From the IMG/VR virus record IMGVR_UViG_3300025127_000013, positions 62,001 to 126,000 of that record: a DNA stretch of 64,000 nt; one strand, 5' to 3'. How positions within the stretch are numbered: position 1 is the first letter of the stretch; every line of letters begins with the position of its first letter. Positions 9,716-18,285 of this stretch are shown piece by piece. The stretch is from a virus. Made by a program: the position numbers and the translations under genes. The notes below the pieces were generated by a model. That model searched no databases. It saw only the letters and a list, made by a program, of their open reading frames with translations, and was not told the origin of the DNA.

Positions 9716-10648
9716 ATGAATCACTTGGGTTATGCCTGCATTAATATGGGCTTTTCATCGCTGCCAAAGAAACAACGGATTACGACAAACCGCAGCATGA
9801 TTAGAAGAACATTCGACGATCGCGGTATTGATTATGCATCTGAATTAGCATTACAAAATCTTCGTGACCTGTACACAATTCTAGAGTGGAATTTACAGCA
9901 CGATATTTACTTTTACCGACTGTCATCAGACATTATACCGTGGGCTTCAGAGTATAGTTTGGAAAGCATGCCTAATTTCGGTGCAATTCATGCTGCAGCA
10001 TTGAAAGCTGGTAACTTTGCTCGCAAACACGGCATGCGACTTACAGCACACCCCGGCCCATTTAACAAGCTTGCATCACCAAAGGAGCGAGTATTTGAGC
10101 TTACAAAAACTGATTTATCTATCCATGGTGAGTTATTTGATCTAATTGGTCTTCCTCGTACTCCGTATGCAAAACTCAACATTCATGTGGGTGCTGCTTA
10201 CGGTGATAAGCCATTCGCACTCGATAACTTTTGTAGAAACTTTGAACGGTTGCCTGAGTGTGTTCGCTCTCGCTTGACTGTTGAGAATGATGACAAGGAA
10301 TCTTTGTATTCAACTCAGGAACTTTATGAAGGAGTTTACAAGCGAATTGGCATTCCGATTGTATTTGACTATCATCATCATATGCTTCACACCGGTGGGC
10401 AAACTGAGCAGGAAGCTCTAGAGCTTGCATTGTCTACTTGGGGTGACATCAAGCCTGTTGTTCATTATTCAGAGTCCCGTTGCCTTGAACACAACAATCC
10501 TAAGATTAAGCCACAAGCACACTCTGACTTAGTGTATAATACCTTGAACAACTATGGTCATGAGTTTGATATCATGATTGAAGCTAAACATAAAGAGTTG
10601 GCACTGTTCCGATATCGGGAGAACGAAAAGTGTCTGATCGCAAAGTGA
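9716..10648 (+). CDS. uvsE: UV-damage endonuclease (UvdE/UvsE)
   Basis: I place the start at ATG 9716, five bases after GGAGG, rather than an in-frame TTG at 9704 that overlaps the ribosome site; this gives 310 residues, normal for bacterial UvsE. The N-terminus (Leu-Gly-Tyr-Ala-Cys-Ile-Asn-Met) and the TIM-barrel metal ligands are recognisable: Thr-Ala-His-Pro-Gly, Leu-Asn-Ile-His-Val-Gly, Val-Glu-Asn-Asp, Phe-Asp-Tyr-His-His-His and Val-His-Tyr-Ser. The family nicks DNA 5' of UV photoproducts to start repair. It is first in its own transcription unit, and its end overlaps the next start by 19 bp. Confidence 0.9.
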   Translation: MNHLGYACINMGFSSLPKKQRITTNRSMIRRTFDDRGIDYASELALQNLRDLYTILEWNLQHDIYFYRLSSDIIPWASEYSLESMPNFGAIHAAALKAGNFARKHGMRLTAHPGPFNKLASPKERVFELTKTDLSIHGELFDLIGLPRTPYAKLNIHVGAAYGDKPFALDNFCRNFERLPECVRSRLTVENDDKESLYSTQELYEGVYKRIGIPIVFDYHHHMLHTGGQTEQEALELALSTWGDIKPVVHYSESRCLEHNNPKIKPQAHSDLVYNTLNNYGHEFDIMIEAKHKELALFRYRENEKCLIAK

Positions 10649-10857
10649 AAGTTGGAGACTTAATTAGAAGAACTATTTATAGTCCTATTCCTCCTCCAAA
10701 GCAAATTAATTTTAAATTTACTGAGGTAGAAGACTGTGGTATAGTAATAAGGGTAGAACCAAATAGTGATACAATTCATGCCTTGTTTTTCAAACAAAGT
10801 AACTTGGGCCCGATCCCGATAAGAGAAGGTTTTTATACTATTATAGGTGACGAATGA
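10630..10857 (+). CDS. Small SH3-like hypothetical protein, 75 aa
   Basis: The start is GTG 10630, eight bases after GGGAG (10617-10621), inside the end of uvsE; a second in-frame GTG at 10645 lacks a ribosome site. The sequence Lys-Val-Gly-Asp-Leu-Ile followed by Gly-Ile-Val-Ile-Arg-Val is typical of small SH3-like phage proteins, related in pattern to the gene at 9416. It overlaps the primase start by 4 bp (ATGA). Function unknown; co-translation with primase is the only clue. Confidence 0.6.
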   Translation: MSDRKVKVGDLIRRTIYSPIPPPKQINFKFTEVEDCGIVIRVEPNSDTIHALFFKQSNLGPIPIREGFYTIIGDE

Positions 10858-11792
10858 AAAATGCAGAAGCTAAGAAAATATTACAAGGAGTACTTGGAAG
10901 ATGCTCTGACAAAGGTAGTGAACTACTTTTCAGTTGTCCGGTCTGCAATCATCACAAAAATAAGTTTTCTGTCAATATTAATAAGAATGTTTATAAGTGT
11001 TGGATTTGTGATTATAGGGGCCGTAATATTAGGCGTATTGTGCGTCGGTTTGGCAACCACAACCAACTTGCTTCGTGGGACCAACTATTCGGGCGGCAAG
11101 ATTTGGAAAGATTCGCTGATCTCTTTATGGAATCAAAGCCTGAAGAAGTCGTACAAAAATTAGAATTGCCAGACGAGTTTATAAGCTTAGCTACCGATAA
11201 CTTGCCAGCCACATCTATTTATGCTTTTAATTATCTTTTAAAAAGAGGTGTAACTAAAGCTGACATACTAAAATGGAAAATAGGATATTGTTTTAGTGGT
11301 GAATACCGAAATAGAATAATTGTGCCATCGTTTGATGAAGATGGCGATGTAAGCTACTTTATTGCTAGATCTTATAGTGGCGATTCTTACAAGTATAAAA
11401 ATCCAAGAGCCTCAAAAAATATTACTTTTAATGAACTATATATCGACTGGAATAAAGACCTAGTATTGGTCGAAGGAGTATTTGATGCACTGGTCGCCGG
11501 AAATGCTGTTCCTATATTGGGTTCAACCCTACGGTCAGGGTCCGACTTATTACGAAAGATTGTACGAAACGACACCCCAATCTACATCGCACTCGATCCC
11601 GATGCAGCCAAAAAAGAAAGAAGGATTATTAAAATGCTTCTTGAGTACGACATTGAACTTTACAAAGTAGATGTATCTGGATATGAAGATGTTGGTTCAA
11701 TGCCAAAATCTATTTTTGACGAAAGAAAAAGACAAGCCAAGTTTATAGATACAGAAAACTATCTGTTGCTTGACATGTTATCGGCAGTATAA
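10854..11792 (+). CDS. dnaG: DNA primase (zinc finger + TOPRIM)
   Basis: A 312-residue primase of DnaG/T4 gp61 type. An N-terminal zinc ribbon has Cys28, Cys31, Cys49 and Cys52. The central part has the DnaG-like Arg-Ile-Ile-Val-Pro-Ser-Phe block, and the TOPRIM core shows Leu-Val-Glu-Gly (about residue 206) and Ala-Leu-Asp-Pro-Asp (Asp247, Asp249). It would make RNA primers for lagging-strand synthesis together with the DnaB-type helicase at 60972. There is no extended C-terminal helicase-binding domain, as in gp61-type phage primases. ATGA overlap with the preceding small gene. Confidence 0.85.
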   Translation: MKNAEAKKILQGVLGRCSDKGSELLFSCPVCNHHKNKFSVNINKNVYKCWICDYRGRNIRRIVRRFGNHNQLASWDQLFGRQDLERFADLFMESKPEEVVQKLELPDEFISLATDNLPATSIYAFNYLLKRGVTKADILKWKIGYCFSGEYRNRIIVPSFDEDGDVSYFIARSYSGDSYKYKNPRASKNITFNELYIDWNKDLVLVEGVFDALVAGNAVPILGSTLRSGSDLLRKIVRNDTPIYIALDPDAAKKERRIIKMLLEYDIELYKVDVSGYEDVGSMPKSIFDERKRQAKFIDTENYLLLDMLSAV

Positions 11793-11800
11793 GGAGTATT

Positions 11801-12292
11801 ATGAGTCAAGAAGCAAAAGACTATATTAACAATGTATTATCTGAAAAACGACAAGAGTTTAATAATAAAGCTGTTTGCCCGTTTGCAAAGCCAGAACTTG
11901 ATGCAAATAAATTGATGATAGCCACCGTTAGTAAAGAAAAAAATTTAGATGTGCTAATTGATGAGTTTCACAACTCTGATTACGAAAGTGCTTTGTTAAT
12001 AATTAAAGATAATGTGCCAGCTTCACAAACTAAAAAGTTTCAAATATTTGTTAACAAAGTTTTAAAGAAAAAAGGGCTAAAACAATATAAGAACATATGC
12101 TTTAATCCAAACGACAAAGTTTCTGTTGAAGGATACAATCCTCGTTCACGAGCACCCTTTTTCATGATAAACATTGCAGACAAGAAAGTTTTATCCAAGG
12201 GACACAGAACACTTAGAAGAACCAACTACTACGAGAAGCTGCCGCCAGAATACCTAAAATTCTTGCAAGTAGACCTTAACGACAAAACTTAG
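11801..12292 (+). CDS. Hypothetical protein with CPFA motif, 163 aa
   Basis: The ATG follows AAGGAG. Near residue 26 there is a Val-Cys-Pro-Phe-Ala-Lys motif, and a basic Pro-Arg-Ser-Arg-Ala-Pro-Phe-Phe-Met-Ile segment lies about residue 122. I believe proteins starting this way occur in other aquatic phages, but I cannot give a function. It follows primase and ends the uvsE-primase unit; no signal peptide or membrane helix. Confidence 0.6.
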   Translation: MSQEAKDYINNVLSEKRQEFNNKAVCPFAKPELDANKLMIATVSKEKNLDVLIDEFHNSDYESALLIIKDNVPASQTKKFQIFVNKVLKKKGLKQYKNICFNPNDKVSVEGYNPRSRAPFFMINIADKKVLSKGHRTLRRTNYYEKLPPEYLKFLQVDLNDKT

Positions 12293-12314
12293 TAAGCTAT
12301 TTTAAATAATTTTT

Positions 12315-12325
12315 TACTATTTATT
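12315..12325 (+). promoter_or_regulatory. Candidate late promoter motif TACTATTTATT
   Basis: It lies 14 bp before the TTG start at 12340, after a T-rich stretch, with a GCGAGG ribosome site between. Same core as the motifs before the virion genes. Confidence 0.45.
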
Positions 12326-12339
12326 GCGAGGTATTTATT

Positions 12340-13149
12340 TTGATAATTAAAGAAAATAGATTAAAACAAATCATTCGTGAAGAAGTAGAGCTTCGGATTG
12401 TAAAACAGACAATCTCAGAAGTGATTGTGGAAATGCAACTTGGACTGACCCAAGAGCAACAACTTATTCTTGAACAAAGTGTGCTTGATGCAATTAAAAG
12501 TGCTGCTAGGAAAGCTGCTGTGCCGATTACTGTTATGGCAGCACTTGCTTTTGGAGGTCAAGTAGCTTCTAATGTCCAGCAGTTAGACGGTATTGGTGTG
12601 ACACCAACTGCTGCTCAACAAATTGATAATGCGATTGAAGCCGGTCAAAATATGTCTGATGCTAGAGCCGAGTTTATTCAAAATGCTATCGACTCTAGTT
12701 CTCGCGAAGGCGAAATACCGGCAGACTTAGCAAAAGGTGTTGGTGCTGATAATGCCAAAGACATTGCTATGGATCGGCTTGAAGCTGAATTTGTTTCAAA
12801 AGGTGATGTTGAAAGCACAGGTAAAATGCAACAAACTGCACGGGGCGGTGTATACATCACATATGTTCCATATGATAGTCTTCCTGAAGGCTTTAAAGAC
12901 ACATTTACTCGCGGTGCAGAAAAAGAAGATCTTAAGCAATACTATCAGACTATGGACATACAAGAATTGGCAGATCTAGTAAGGGACTTTAATAAGTGGG
13001 GCTCCGAAGGTCAAGGAAGTTTTTACAATTCTGAGTCAACCGGAACAAAGCTTCTACCTTCATCTTGGTCAATTGCATATAAAGCATGGCAAGACAAAAC
13101 TGCAGACCGCGGTGCTAAGGGCAAAAGCTTAGCTAAAGAAAGTTCTTGA
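12340..13149 (+). CDS. Putative packaged virion protein with N-terminal targeting helix
   Basis: The start is TTG 12340, eight bases after GCGAGG; no ATG fits as well. The 269-residue product opens with Arg-Leu-Lys-Gln-Ile-Ile-Arg-Glu-Glu, closely like the N-termini of the proteins at 17596, 18286 and 20851, and holds an Ile-x-Glu site of the kind cut by T4-type prohead proteases. A hydrophobic Ala-rich segment lies at about 55-70. Although surrounded by DNA-metabolism genes, it has its own late-type promoter motif. I infer a head-internal or ejected protein; no family recognised. Confidence 0.5.
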   Translation: MIIKENRLKQIIREEVELRIVKQTISEVIVEMQLGLTQEQQLILEQSVLDAIKSAARKAAVPITVMAALAFGGQVASNVQQLDGIGVTPTAAQQIDNAIEAGQNMSDARAEFIQNAIDSSSREGEIPADLAKGVGADNAKDIAMDRLEAEFVSKGDVESTGKMQQTARGGVYITYVPYDSLPEGFKDTFTRGAEKEDLKQYYQTMDIQELADLVRDFNKWGSEGQGSFYNSESTGTKLLPSSWSIAYKAWQDKTADRGAKGKSLAKESS

Positions 13150-13174
13150 CAGCACATCTCTACAATGTTATAGT
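13146..13174 (+). promoter_or_regulatory. Strong sigma70 promoter for the sbcCD-ftsZ unit
   Basis: TTGACA at 13146-13151, a 17-bp spacer and TATAGT at 13169-13174. It overlaps the stop of the previous gene. Transcription would begin about 13181, ahead of the 31-aa peptide gene. Confidence 0.75.
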
Positions 13175-13194
13175 ATATTTATAAGAGGGCACAC

Positions 13195-13290
13195 ATGTTT
13201 GGTTTTATCGCAGACACACTTGTAAAAGCTATTTTTATTTACACATCATGGTATGGCTTTAATGCCTTCTTTTGGATGTTGTTAAATTAG
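13195..13290 (+). CDS. 31-aa hydrophobic leader-position peptide
   Basis: The ATG at 13195 follows AGAGGG. The 31-residue product is rich in Phe, Trp, Tyr and Ile with few charges and could span a membrane once. It is the first coding unit after a strong promoter and its stop (TAG 13288-13290) lies within the AGGAG ribosome site of the Mre11-Rad50 gene, so it could act as a translational leader as well as a membrane peptide. A 31-codon frame can occur by chance; the ribosome site and placement are the support. Confidence 0.45.
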   Translation: MFGFIADTLVKAIFIYTSWYGFNAFFWMLLN

Positions 13291-13298
13291 GAGAATTT

Positions 13299-16200
13299 GT
13301 GAGCATTAAAATAGCACACGTCTCTGATATTCATGTGCGAAAACTTAAATATCACAAAGAATATCGAGCCGTGTTTGAGCAGCTTTATGAAAAGCTGAGA
13401 GAAGAAAAGCCTGATATCATTGTTAATACGGGTGATACATTTCATACAAAGCTTGATTTGAGCCCTGAAGCAATCAGGATGATGAGCGAGCTATTTGTTG
13501 GTCTTGCTGATATTGCACCTTACCACATGATTCTTGGCAATCATGACATGAACTTAAAGAATAGTGGTCGGCTTGATGCCATATCACCAATTGTTGATTA
13601 TTTGGAACATCCAAATATTCACTTTCATAAATATGCATCTGTGGTGGAAGTAGCTCCCGGTATCGACTTGCATGTCTTGTCTATTGTTGATCCCGAGAAC
13701 TGGCAGAAACAATTACCCGATGACCGTGTTAATATTGCACTCTATCACGGTTCAGTAGTAGGGTCAGTGACTGATAGTGGCTGGATGATGACACACGGTG
13801 ACATATCACTCGAAGAGCTTGAAAAGTATGATTATGCAATGCTGGGTGATATTCACAAGACAGATCAAAAAGTTGATAATGATGGTCGAGCACGGTACCC
13901 GGGCTCACTTGTACAACAGAATCATGGTGAGTCAAATGATAAGGGTTATCTTATTTGGGATATCAAAGATAAGAATACATGGGCAACAAGGCATGTCTCA
14001 CTTACTAACCCGAAGCCGTTTATTACTATCGAACTTACTCGCAAAGGACGAATGCCAAAGAATATTTCTATTCCGCTTGGTGCTCGTCTTCGTCTCGTTA
14101 GTAATAATAATTTACCGCTTGACTCTATGAAAAGAGCAGTTGATGTAGCTAAACATAGATTCAAACCAGAAACAATATCGTTTTTGAATCGTGCATCAGG
14201 TGAGCGAGGTTCTGTTGAAGCATTAACTGATGGTTTGCAAACTGAAAATCTAAGAGATATAAAAGTACAAGAAGAATTGATAGATGAATATTTAGTTGAC
14301 TATGAAGTGCAAGAAAAGACACTTGAGAAAGTTTACGAACTAAATAAGAAGTATAACAAAATTGTTGAGGACAATGAGGATGTATCGCGGAATATTAACT
14401 GGAAACTTGTTGACTTTGAGTTTGACAATCTGTTTAATTACGGGGATGGTAATAATGTTAGCTTTGAAGAGCTAAGTGGTATTATTGGTATCTTTGGTAA
14501 AAACTTTTCTGGTAAAAGCAGTATCATTGATGGTATCCTGTGGACACTATTTAATACAACATCCAAGAATGAACGAAAGAACTTGAATGTTATTAACCAG
14601 AACAAAGAAGATTGTCGCGGAAAGGTAACAATACAGATTAATGATTTGGTCTATACAGTCGAACGAAAAGCTAAGAAGTACATCAAAAGACTGAAAGGCG
14701 AAGAAACATTAGAGGCTAAGACGGAGTTAAACTTTGAAGTGTATGACCCAGTTATGGGTGAAACCACATCTTTAAATGGGCTCACAAGAACACTCACCGA
14801 TGCTAACATACGAAAACAGTTTGGTACACTTGATGACTTTGCAGTTTCATCTTTATCGTCTCAGCACGGTGCTTTGGCATTTATCGATGAAGGCTCGACC
14901 CGTCGTAAGGAAATCATCGCGAAGTTTCTCGATCTTGAATTGTTTGATCGTAAGTTTAAGTTAGCCAAGGAAGACTCAGTTGACCTCAAGGGTGCACTTA
15001 AGAGACTTGAGACCAAGAATTATGATGATGAATTAGATTCTGTAAATGCATCGCTTGTTGAAGCGAGACAACAGATGAGCGAACACAAGTCAATTTGCAC
15101 TGCTCTAAAAGAAGCAGTCGTGGAATTAACTGATGTCAGAAATGAGATTGAGTCCAAAATTGATTCTATACCCGCTGAAATTATCGATATTTCAGCAGTC
15201 AATAAAGAAATCAGATTAAAAGAAAATCAAATAACAAAGCACATTCTTGAGAATGATGAATTTGCTGATACTTTAAAAACAAAACAAGGTGTATATAAAA
15301 AGATTGTGAGTTTTCTCGATGAGTTTGATTTACAGAAATTTGAAAATCAACGGCAACAAATTAATCAGTATAAAGAACAACTTAAGACACAAGAAGATAA
15401 TCTTGACAAACTACTCGAAGAACACAACTATATTCTGAAGAAAGAAGGCTTATTGCACGATCATGAGTATGATCCCAACTGTGAATATTGTTCTAACAAT
15501 GAGTTTGTTAAAGAAGCACAAGCAGCCGTTAGCAGAAAAGCTGATGTTGAGGCTCAACAAGCTGACACATTACAAACAATTAATATAATCACGGAAGAAA
15601 TCAAGAGTCTAAATCCAACAGATGTTGAAACACAATTTGAACGGTATAATAAGATAGAGTCTAACAAGCACACAGTATCATCAGAAATTGCTGATTTAAA
15701 TCTTGAGATCGAGAGAAACAAAAATTCTGTTTTATTTTTAGAAGACAAGCTAAAAGAACTGTGTGCAAAACGAGATGAATACGAGGAAAACAAAGAAGCA
15801 ATTGAAAATCTGGAAGCCTTAGTGACTCAGCTTAACAAGTGTCATTATAAGATTGAACAGACACAAAACAAGATTGACACTTGCGATGCTGCCACACTTG
15901 AACTTGTTAAGTCTGTTGGCTCATACGAACAAAAGATTGAAACCATCAAAGAACAAAAGCAGGAGTATCAAGACCTTCAAACCGAATTTGCTGCATACCA
16001 CTTGTTTATGATTTGTATGCATCCTAACGGTATTGCTTACGATGTTATTAAGAAGAAGATACCAGTAATCAACGAAGAGATTGCGAAGGTGCTTGCTAAT
16101 ATTGTTGACTTTGAAGTATTCTTTGAAGCTGCAGGTAATAAGTTTGATATCAACATCAAGCATCCAAAGTATGAAGAGCGACCGATAGAGATGGCATCAG

Positions 16201-16466
16201 GTGCCGAGAAATCACTGTCGGCAATGGCTATCCGCTTAGCATTGTTGGGAGTTTCATCATTGCCAAAGTCAGACTTATTTATCCTTGATGAGCCGGGCAC
16301 AGCACTGGACGAAGACAATATGTCGGGTTTTATTCAGATTTTGGAACTAATTAAGGTATATTTCAAGAACGTTTTGTTGATCTCCCACCTTGATTCGCTC
16401 AAAGATTGTGTTGATATGCAAATCGTAATTGATAAAAAAGCAGGATATGCAAGGGTCAACCAATGA
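13299..16466 (+). CDS. Single-chain Mre11-Rad50 (SbcD-SbcC) nuclease-ATPase fusion
   Basis: I place the start at GTG 13299, five bases after AGGAG, giving 1055 residues. Residues 1-~330 are an Mre11/SbcD phosphoesterase: Asp-Ile-His, Asn-Thr-Gly-Asp, Gly-Asn-His-Asp, Tyr-His-Gly and Gly-Asp-Ile-His. From ~370 the chain is Rad50/SbcC: Walker A Gly-Lys-Asn-Phe-Ser-Gly-Lys-Ser (~397-406), coiled coil, zinc hook Cys728-Glu-Tyr-Cys731, second coil, signature Ala-Ser-Gly-Ala-Glu-Lys-Ser-Leu (~966) and Walker B Phe-Ile-Leu-Asp-Glu-Pro (~992). T4 encodes these as separate gp47 and gp46. The complex processes DNA ends for recombination-dependent replication and host DNA breakdown. ATGA overlap with the next gene. 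Confidence 0.9.
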   Translation: MSIKIAHVSDIHVRKLKYHKEYRAVFEQLYEKLREEKPDIIVNTGDTFHTKLDLSPEAIRMMSELFVGLADIAPYHMILGNHDMNLKNSGRLDAISPIVDYLEHPNIHFHKYASVVEVAPGIDLHVLSIVDPENWQKQLPDDRVNIALYHGSVVGSVTDSGWMMTHGDISLEELEKYDYAMLGDIHKTDQKVDNDGRARYPGSLVQQNHGESNDKGYLIWDIKDKNTWATRHVSLTNPKPFITIELTRKGRMPKNISIPLGARLRLVSNNNLPLDSMKRAVDVAKHRFKPETISFLNRASGERGSVEALTDGLQTENLRDIKVQEELIDEYLVDYEVQEKTLEKVYELNKKYNKIVEDNEDVSRNINWKLVDFEFDNLFNYGDGNNVSFEELSGIIGIFGKNFSGKSSIIDGILWTLFNTTSKNERKNLNVINQNKEDCRGKVTIQINDLVYTVERKAKKYIKRLKGEETLEAKTELNFEVYDPVMGETTSLNGLTRTLTDANIRKQFGTLDDFAVSSLSSQHGALAFIDEGSTRRKEIIAKFLDLELFDRKFKLAKEDSVDLKGALKRLETKNYDDELDSVNASLVEARQQMSEHKSICTALKEAVVELTDVRNEIESKIDSIPAEIIDISAVNKEIRLKENQITKHILENDEFADTLKTKQGVYKKIVSFLDEFDLQKFENQRQQINQYKEQLKTQEDNLDKLLEEHNYILKKEGLLHDHEYDPNCEYCSNNEFVKEAQAAVSRKADVEAQQADTLQTINIITEEIKSLNPTDVETQFERYNKIESNKHTVSSEIADLNLEIERNKNSVLFLEDKLKELCAKRDEYEENKEAIENLEALVTQLNKCHYKIEQTQNKIDTCDAATLELVKSVGSYEQKIETIKEQKQEYQDLQTEFAAYHLFMICMHPNGIAYDVIKKKIPVINEEIAKVLANIVDFEVFFEAAGNKFDINIKHPKYEERPIEMASGAEKSLSAMAIRLALLGVSSLPKSDLFILDEPGTALDEDNMSGFIQILELIKVYFKNVLLISHLDSLKDCVDMQIVIDKKAGYARVNQ

Positions 16467-17599
16467 ACGACAACGATAATAACGAATTTGATTTTCTGCC
16501 TCCCGCAGAGGCACCACCCTCCTTTAATCAGGAGAAAGACCATTATCACGAAGAAGTAGAAGCAGAAGACTTTGGAATGGTAGAAGATTTCGGATTACAG
16601 ATGGAATACTCTGATGAAGATTTACTGCCTGAGAACACAGCCCCATCATCTATTAATGTGGGGTTTGTTGGTGTTGGTGGTGGTGGAAACAAAATGGCTA
16701 ATGCTTTTATTGAGCTTGGCTTCAACAAAACATTGCTTGTTAACACAACGGGCAAAGACATTCCTAAGAATGTTGAAGAGGATCATGTTGTCCTCATTCC
16801 CGATGCCGACGGTATTGGCAAAAATGTAGAATATGGAAAAGAGGTATTAACACAAAATGGAGCGATTGTTGAAGATGCTCTCCGCATCAAATTGGGGAAA
16901 GTTGATTGGTTATTCGTCCTTGCTGGCGGTGGCGGTGGGACCGGTAGCAGTGTCACTGCTCTTCATCCTGTGTTTGAGCGGTACCTTCGCTCTGTTCAAG
17001 CTTCTGGACAAGTAGTATATGTCACATCTTGGCCCACAGCACAAGAAAACCTTAATCCTACAATCGCTAGAAATGCCCTCACTCTTGCGAATGATGTGTC
17101 AAAACACCCACACATCATACTAGACAACGAACGAGCAACAAGATTACTTCGTGGTAGAATTGGTATGCTGGGTATGTATCCGGTTGCCAACACACAATTT
17201 GCAAAGTCATTAGCCCAAGTTTTGAAACTCTCCAATGAGGACTCACCGATCCAATCTTTTGATAGTAAGGACTTAGAAACTTGTCTGGGCAATGACGGTC
17301 GTGCCTTCATAGGCTCAACTATGATTAAAGATCCAAATACTGGTAAGCTTGGATCGGTGATCCTCCACAACTGCATGAATCGCTCTGCATGCCCTCCACC
17401 CAAAGGCAAAGCTGCAGCAGGATCGTTGGTGCTGGTTGTGTCAGAAGAGATGGTAGCTGACCCAAGAGTTAGCAAAAATATTGAGTCGGCAATCGCTTAT
17501 GTCGGCGGTCGATGTGAAACACTTTTCTCTGGTGTTTATGTCAGAAAGAATGTGCCCGGATTGATTGCGATACTAAGTATGAATGGATTAGCAACATGA
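16463..17599 (+). CDS. FtsZ/tubulin-like GTPase
   Basis: A 378-residue protein with an acidic, disordered ~65-residue N-terminal extension followed by an FtsZ fold. Visible are the first glycine loop Gly-Val-Gly-Gly-Gly-Gly-Asn (about 67-77), the tubulin signature Gly-Gly-Gly-Gly-Gly-Thr-Gly-Ser (155-163), an FtsZ-like segment ending Ile-Leu-Asp-Asn-Glu-Arg, and a T7-loop-like Phe-Asp-Ser-Lys-Asp-Leu (Asp267, Asp270) before Ala-Phe-Ile-Gly-Ser. Both T7-loop acids needed for GTP hydrolysis are present, so an active polymerising GTPase is likely. It overlaps the Mre11-Rad50 gene upstream and the next gene downstream by ATGA. It could position phage DNA or capsids, or interfere with host division; these roles are inference. 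Confidence 0.85.
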   Translation: MNDNDNNEFDFLPPAEAPPSFNQEKDHYHEEVEAEDFGMVEDFGLQMEYSDEDLLPENTAPSSINVGFVGVGGGGNKMANAFIELGFNKTLLVNTTGKDIPKNVEEDHVVLIPDADGIGKNVEYGKEVLTQNGAIVEDALRIKLGKVDWLFVLAGGGGGTGSSVTALHPVFERYLRSVQASGQVVYVTSWPTAQENLNPTIARNALTLANDVSKHPHIILDNERATRLLRGRIGMLGMYPVANTQFAKSLAQVLKLSNEDSPIQSFDSKDLETCLGNDGRAFIGSTMIKDPNTGKLGSVILHNCMNRSACPPPKGKAAAGSLVLVVSEEMVADPRVSKNIESAIAYVGGRCETLFSGVYVRKNVPGLIAILSMNGLAT

Positions 17600-17979
17600 A
17601 AATAACAAAACAACAACTTAAAGAAATCATCAAAGAAGAAATCAGTTCTATTATTGAAAAGGATGACGAAGACAAAGCAGAAGATGAAGAAGCAGAAGAC
17701 AAAAAGAAAAAATCTAAAAAGCAAATTGACTTGCACGGATTTTCTTCCGAGAAAGAGACGGCCGATTTTGTCAAGAAAAACCCATCATTTTTTAACGAGG
17801 ATGTAGAAGTTCCCGGCGGCGGTGTCAGAAGTGTAAAAGGTGTAAAAAGAAGTATTATGGAAAATTTAGAAGATGCTATGCAAGCAGCACAACGGGGCGA
17901 CTTCAATGCAGTTGCTACCAGAGTTGCTAACTTAGAAGCTTTTGTTGAAGCATTAAAAAAAGTAGGAGAAATCAAATGA
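17596..17979 (+). CDS. Small protein with shared N-terminal helix (candidate capsid-targeted)
   Basis: A 127-residue protein, ATGA-coupled to the FtsZ-like gene. It begins Met-Lys-Ile-Thr-Lys-Gln-Gln-Leu-Lys-Glu-Ile-Ile-Lys-Glu-Glu, a segment nearly repeated at the start of 20851 and related at 12340 and 18286. It is followed by a highly charged Asp/Glu/Lys linker (about 20-45) and a helical C-terminus. The Ile-Lys-Glu fits the Leu/Ile-x-Glu cleavage rule of the T4 gp21 protease family, a homologue of which is at 26588. I infer a head-core or packaged protein; not proven. Confidence 0.6.
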   Translation: MKITKQQLKEIIKEEISSIIEKDDEDKAEDEEAEDKKKKSKKQIDLHGFSSEKETADFVKKNPSFFNEDVEVPGGGVRSVKGVKRSIMENLEDAMQAAQRGDFNAVATRVANLEAFVEALKKVGEIK

Positions 17980-18284
17980 ACTGGTTAACAAATTTATGGA
18001 CTGCCTTAGTTAGAAAAACCTCAACAGTTGCAGACGAAATTACCGAAGAAGTTACCGAGGTTTTGGTTGAGGAAGATGATTCCTCTGTAGCAGAGATCTT
18101 TGAGGGCATCTGCAAGCAAGCAGGTCTTGGCGGCAAGTTCCTTGAAGGTTTGAGTGCAACTGAAAAGTTTGTTGCTTGGTACGATGGTACTGCTGATGAA
18201 GAATCTGTTAGAGCTTCATTGGCAGAATTCAAAACTACTGATCCAGCTATCAATGCAAAGATGACATCTATTGGTGGATTTTAA
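17976..18284 (+). CDS. Hypothetical protein, 102 aa
   Basis: ATGA overlap with the gene before it. The N-terminus (Met-Asn-Trp-Leu-Thr-Asn-Leu-Trp) is hydrophobic and could lie on a membrane, followed by an acidic segment with two Glu-Val-Thr-Glu repeats and a compact C-terminal part. No family recognised. Its place just before the holin-like gene makes a lysis or virion role possible, but this is only context. Confidence 0.55.
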   Translation: MNWLTNLWTALVRKTSTVADEITEEVTEVLVEEDDSSVAEIFEGICKQAGLGGKFLEGLSATEKFVAWYDGTADEESVRASLAEFKTTDPAINAKMTSIGGF

Positions 18285-18285
18285 A

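Noticed and set aside
10671-10681. AACTATTTATA resembling the late motif
   Set aside because: It lies inside the coding region of the 75-aa gene and far from the next start; treated as chance.
17541-17975. Minus-strand frame of about 144 codons, and a similar one at 34324-34830
   Set aside because: Both mirror accepted + strand genes with clear starts and overlaps; no ribosome site or family signal.
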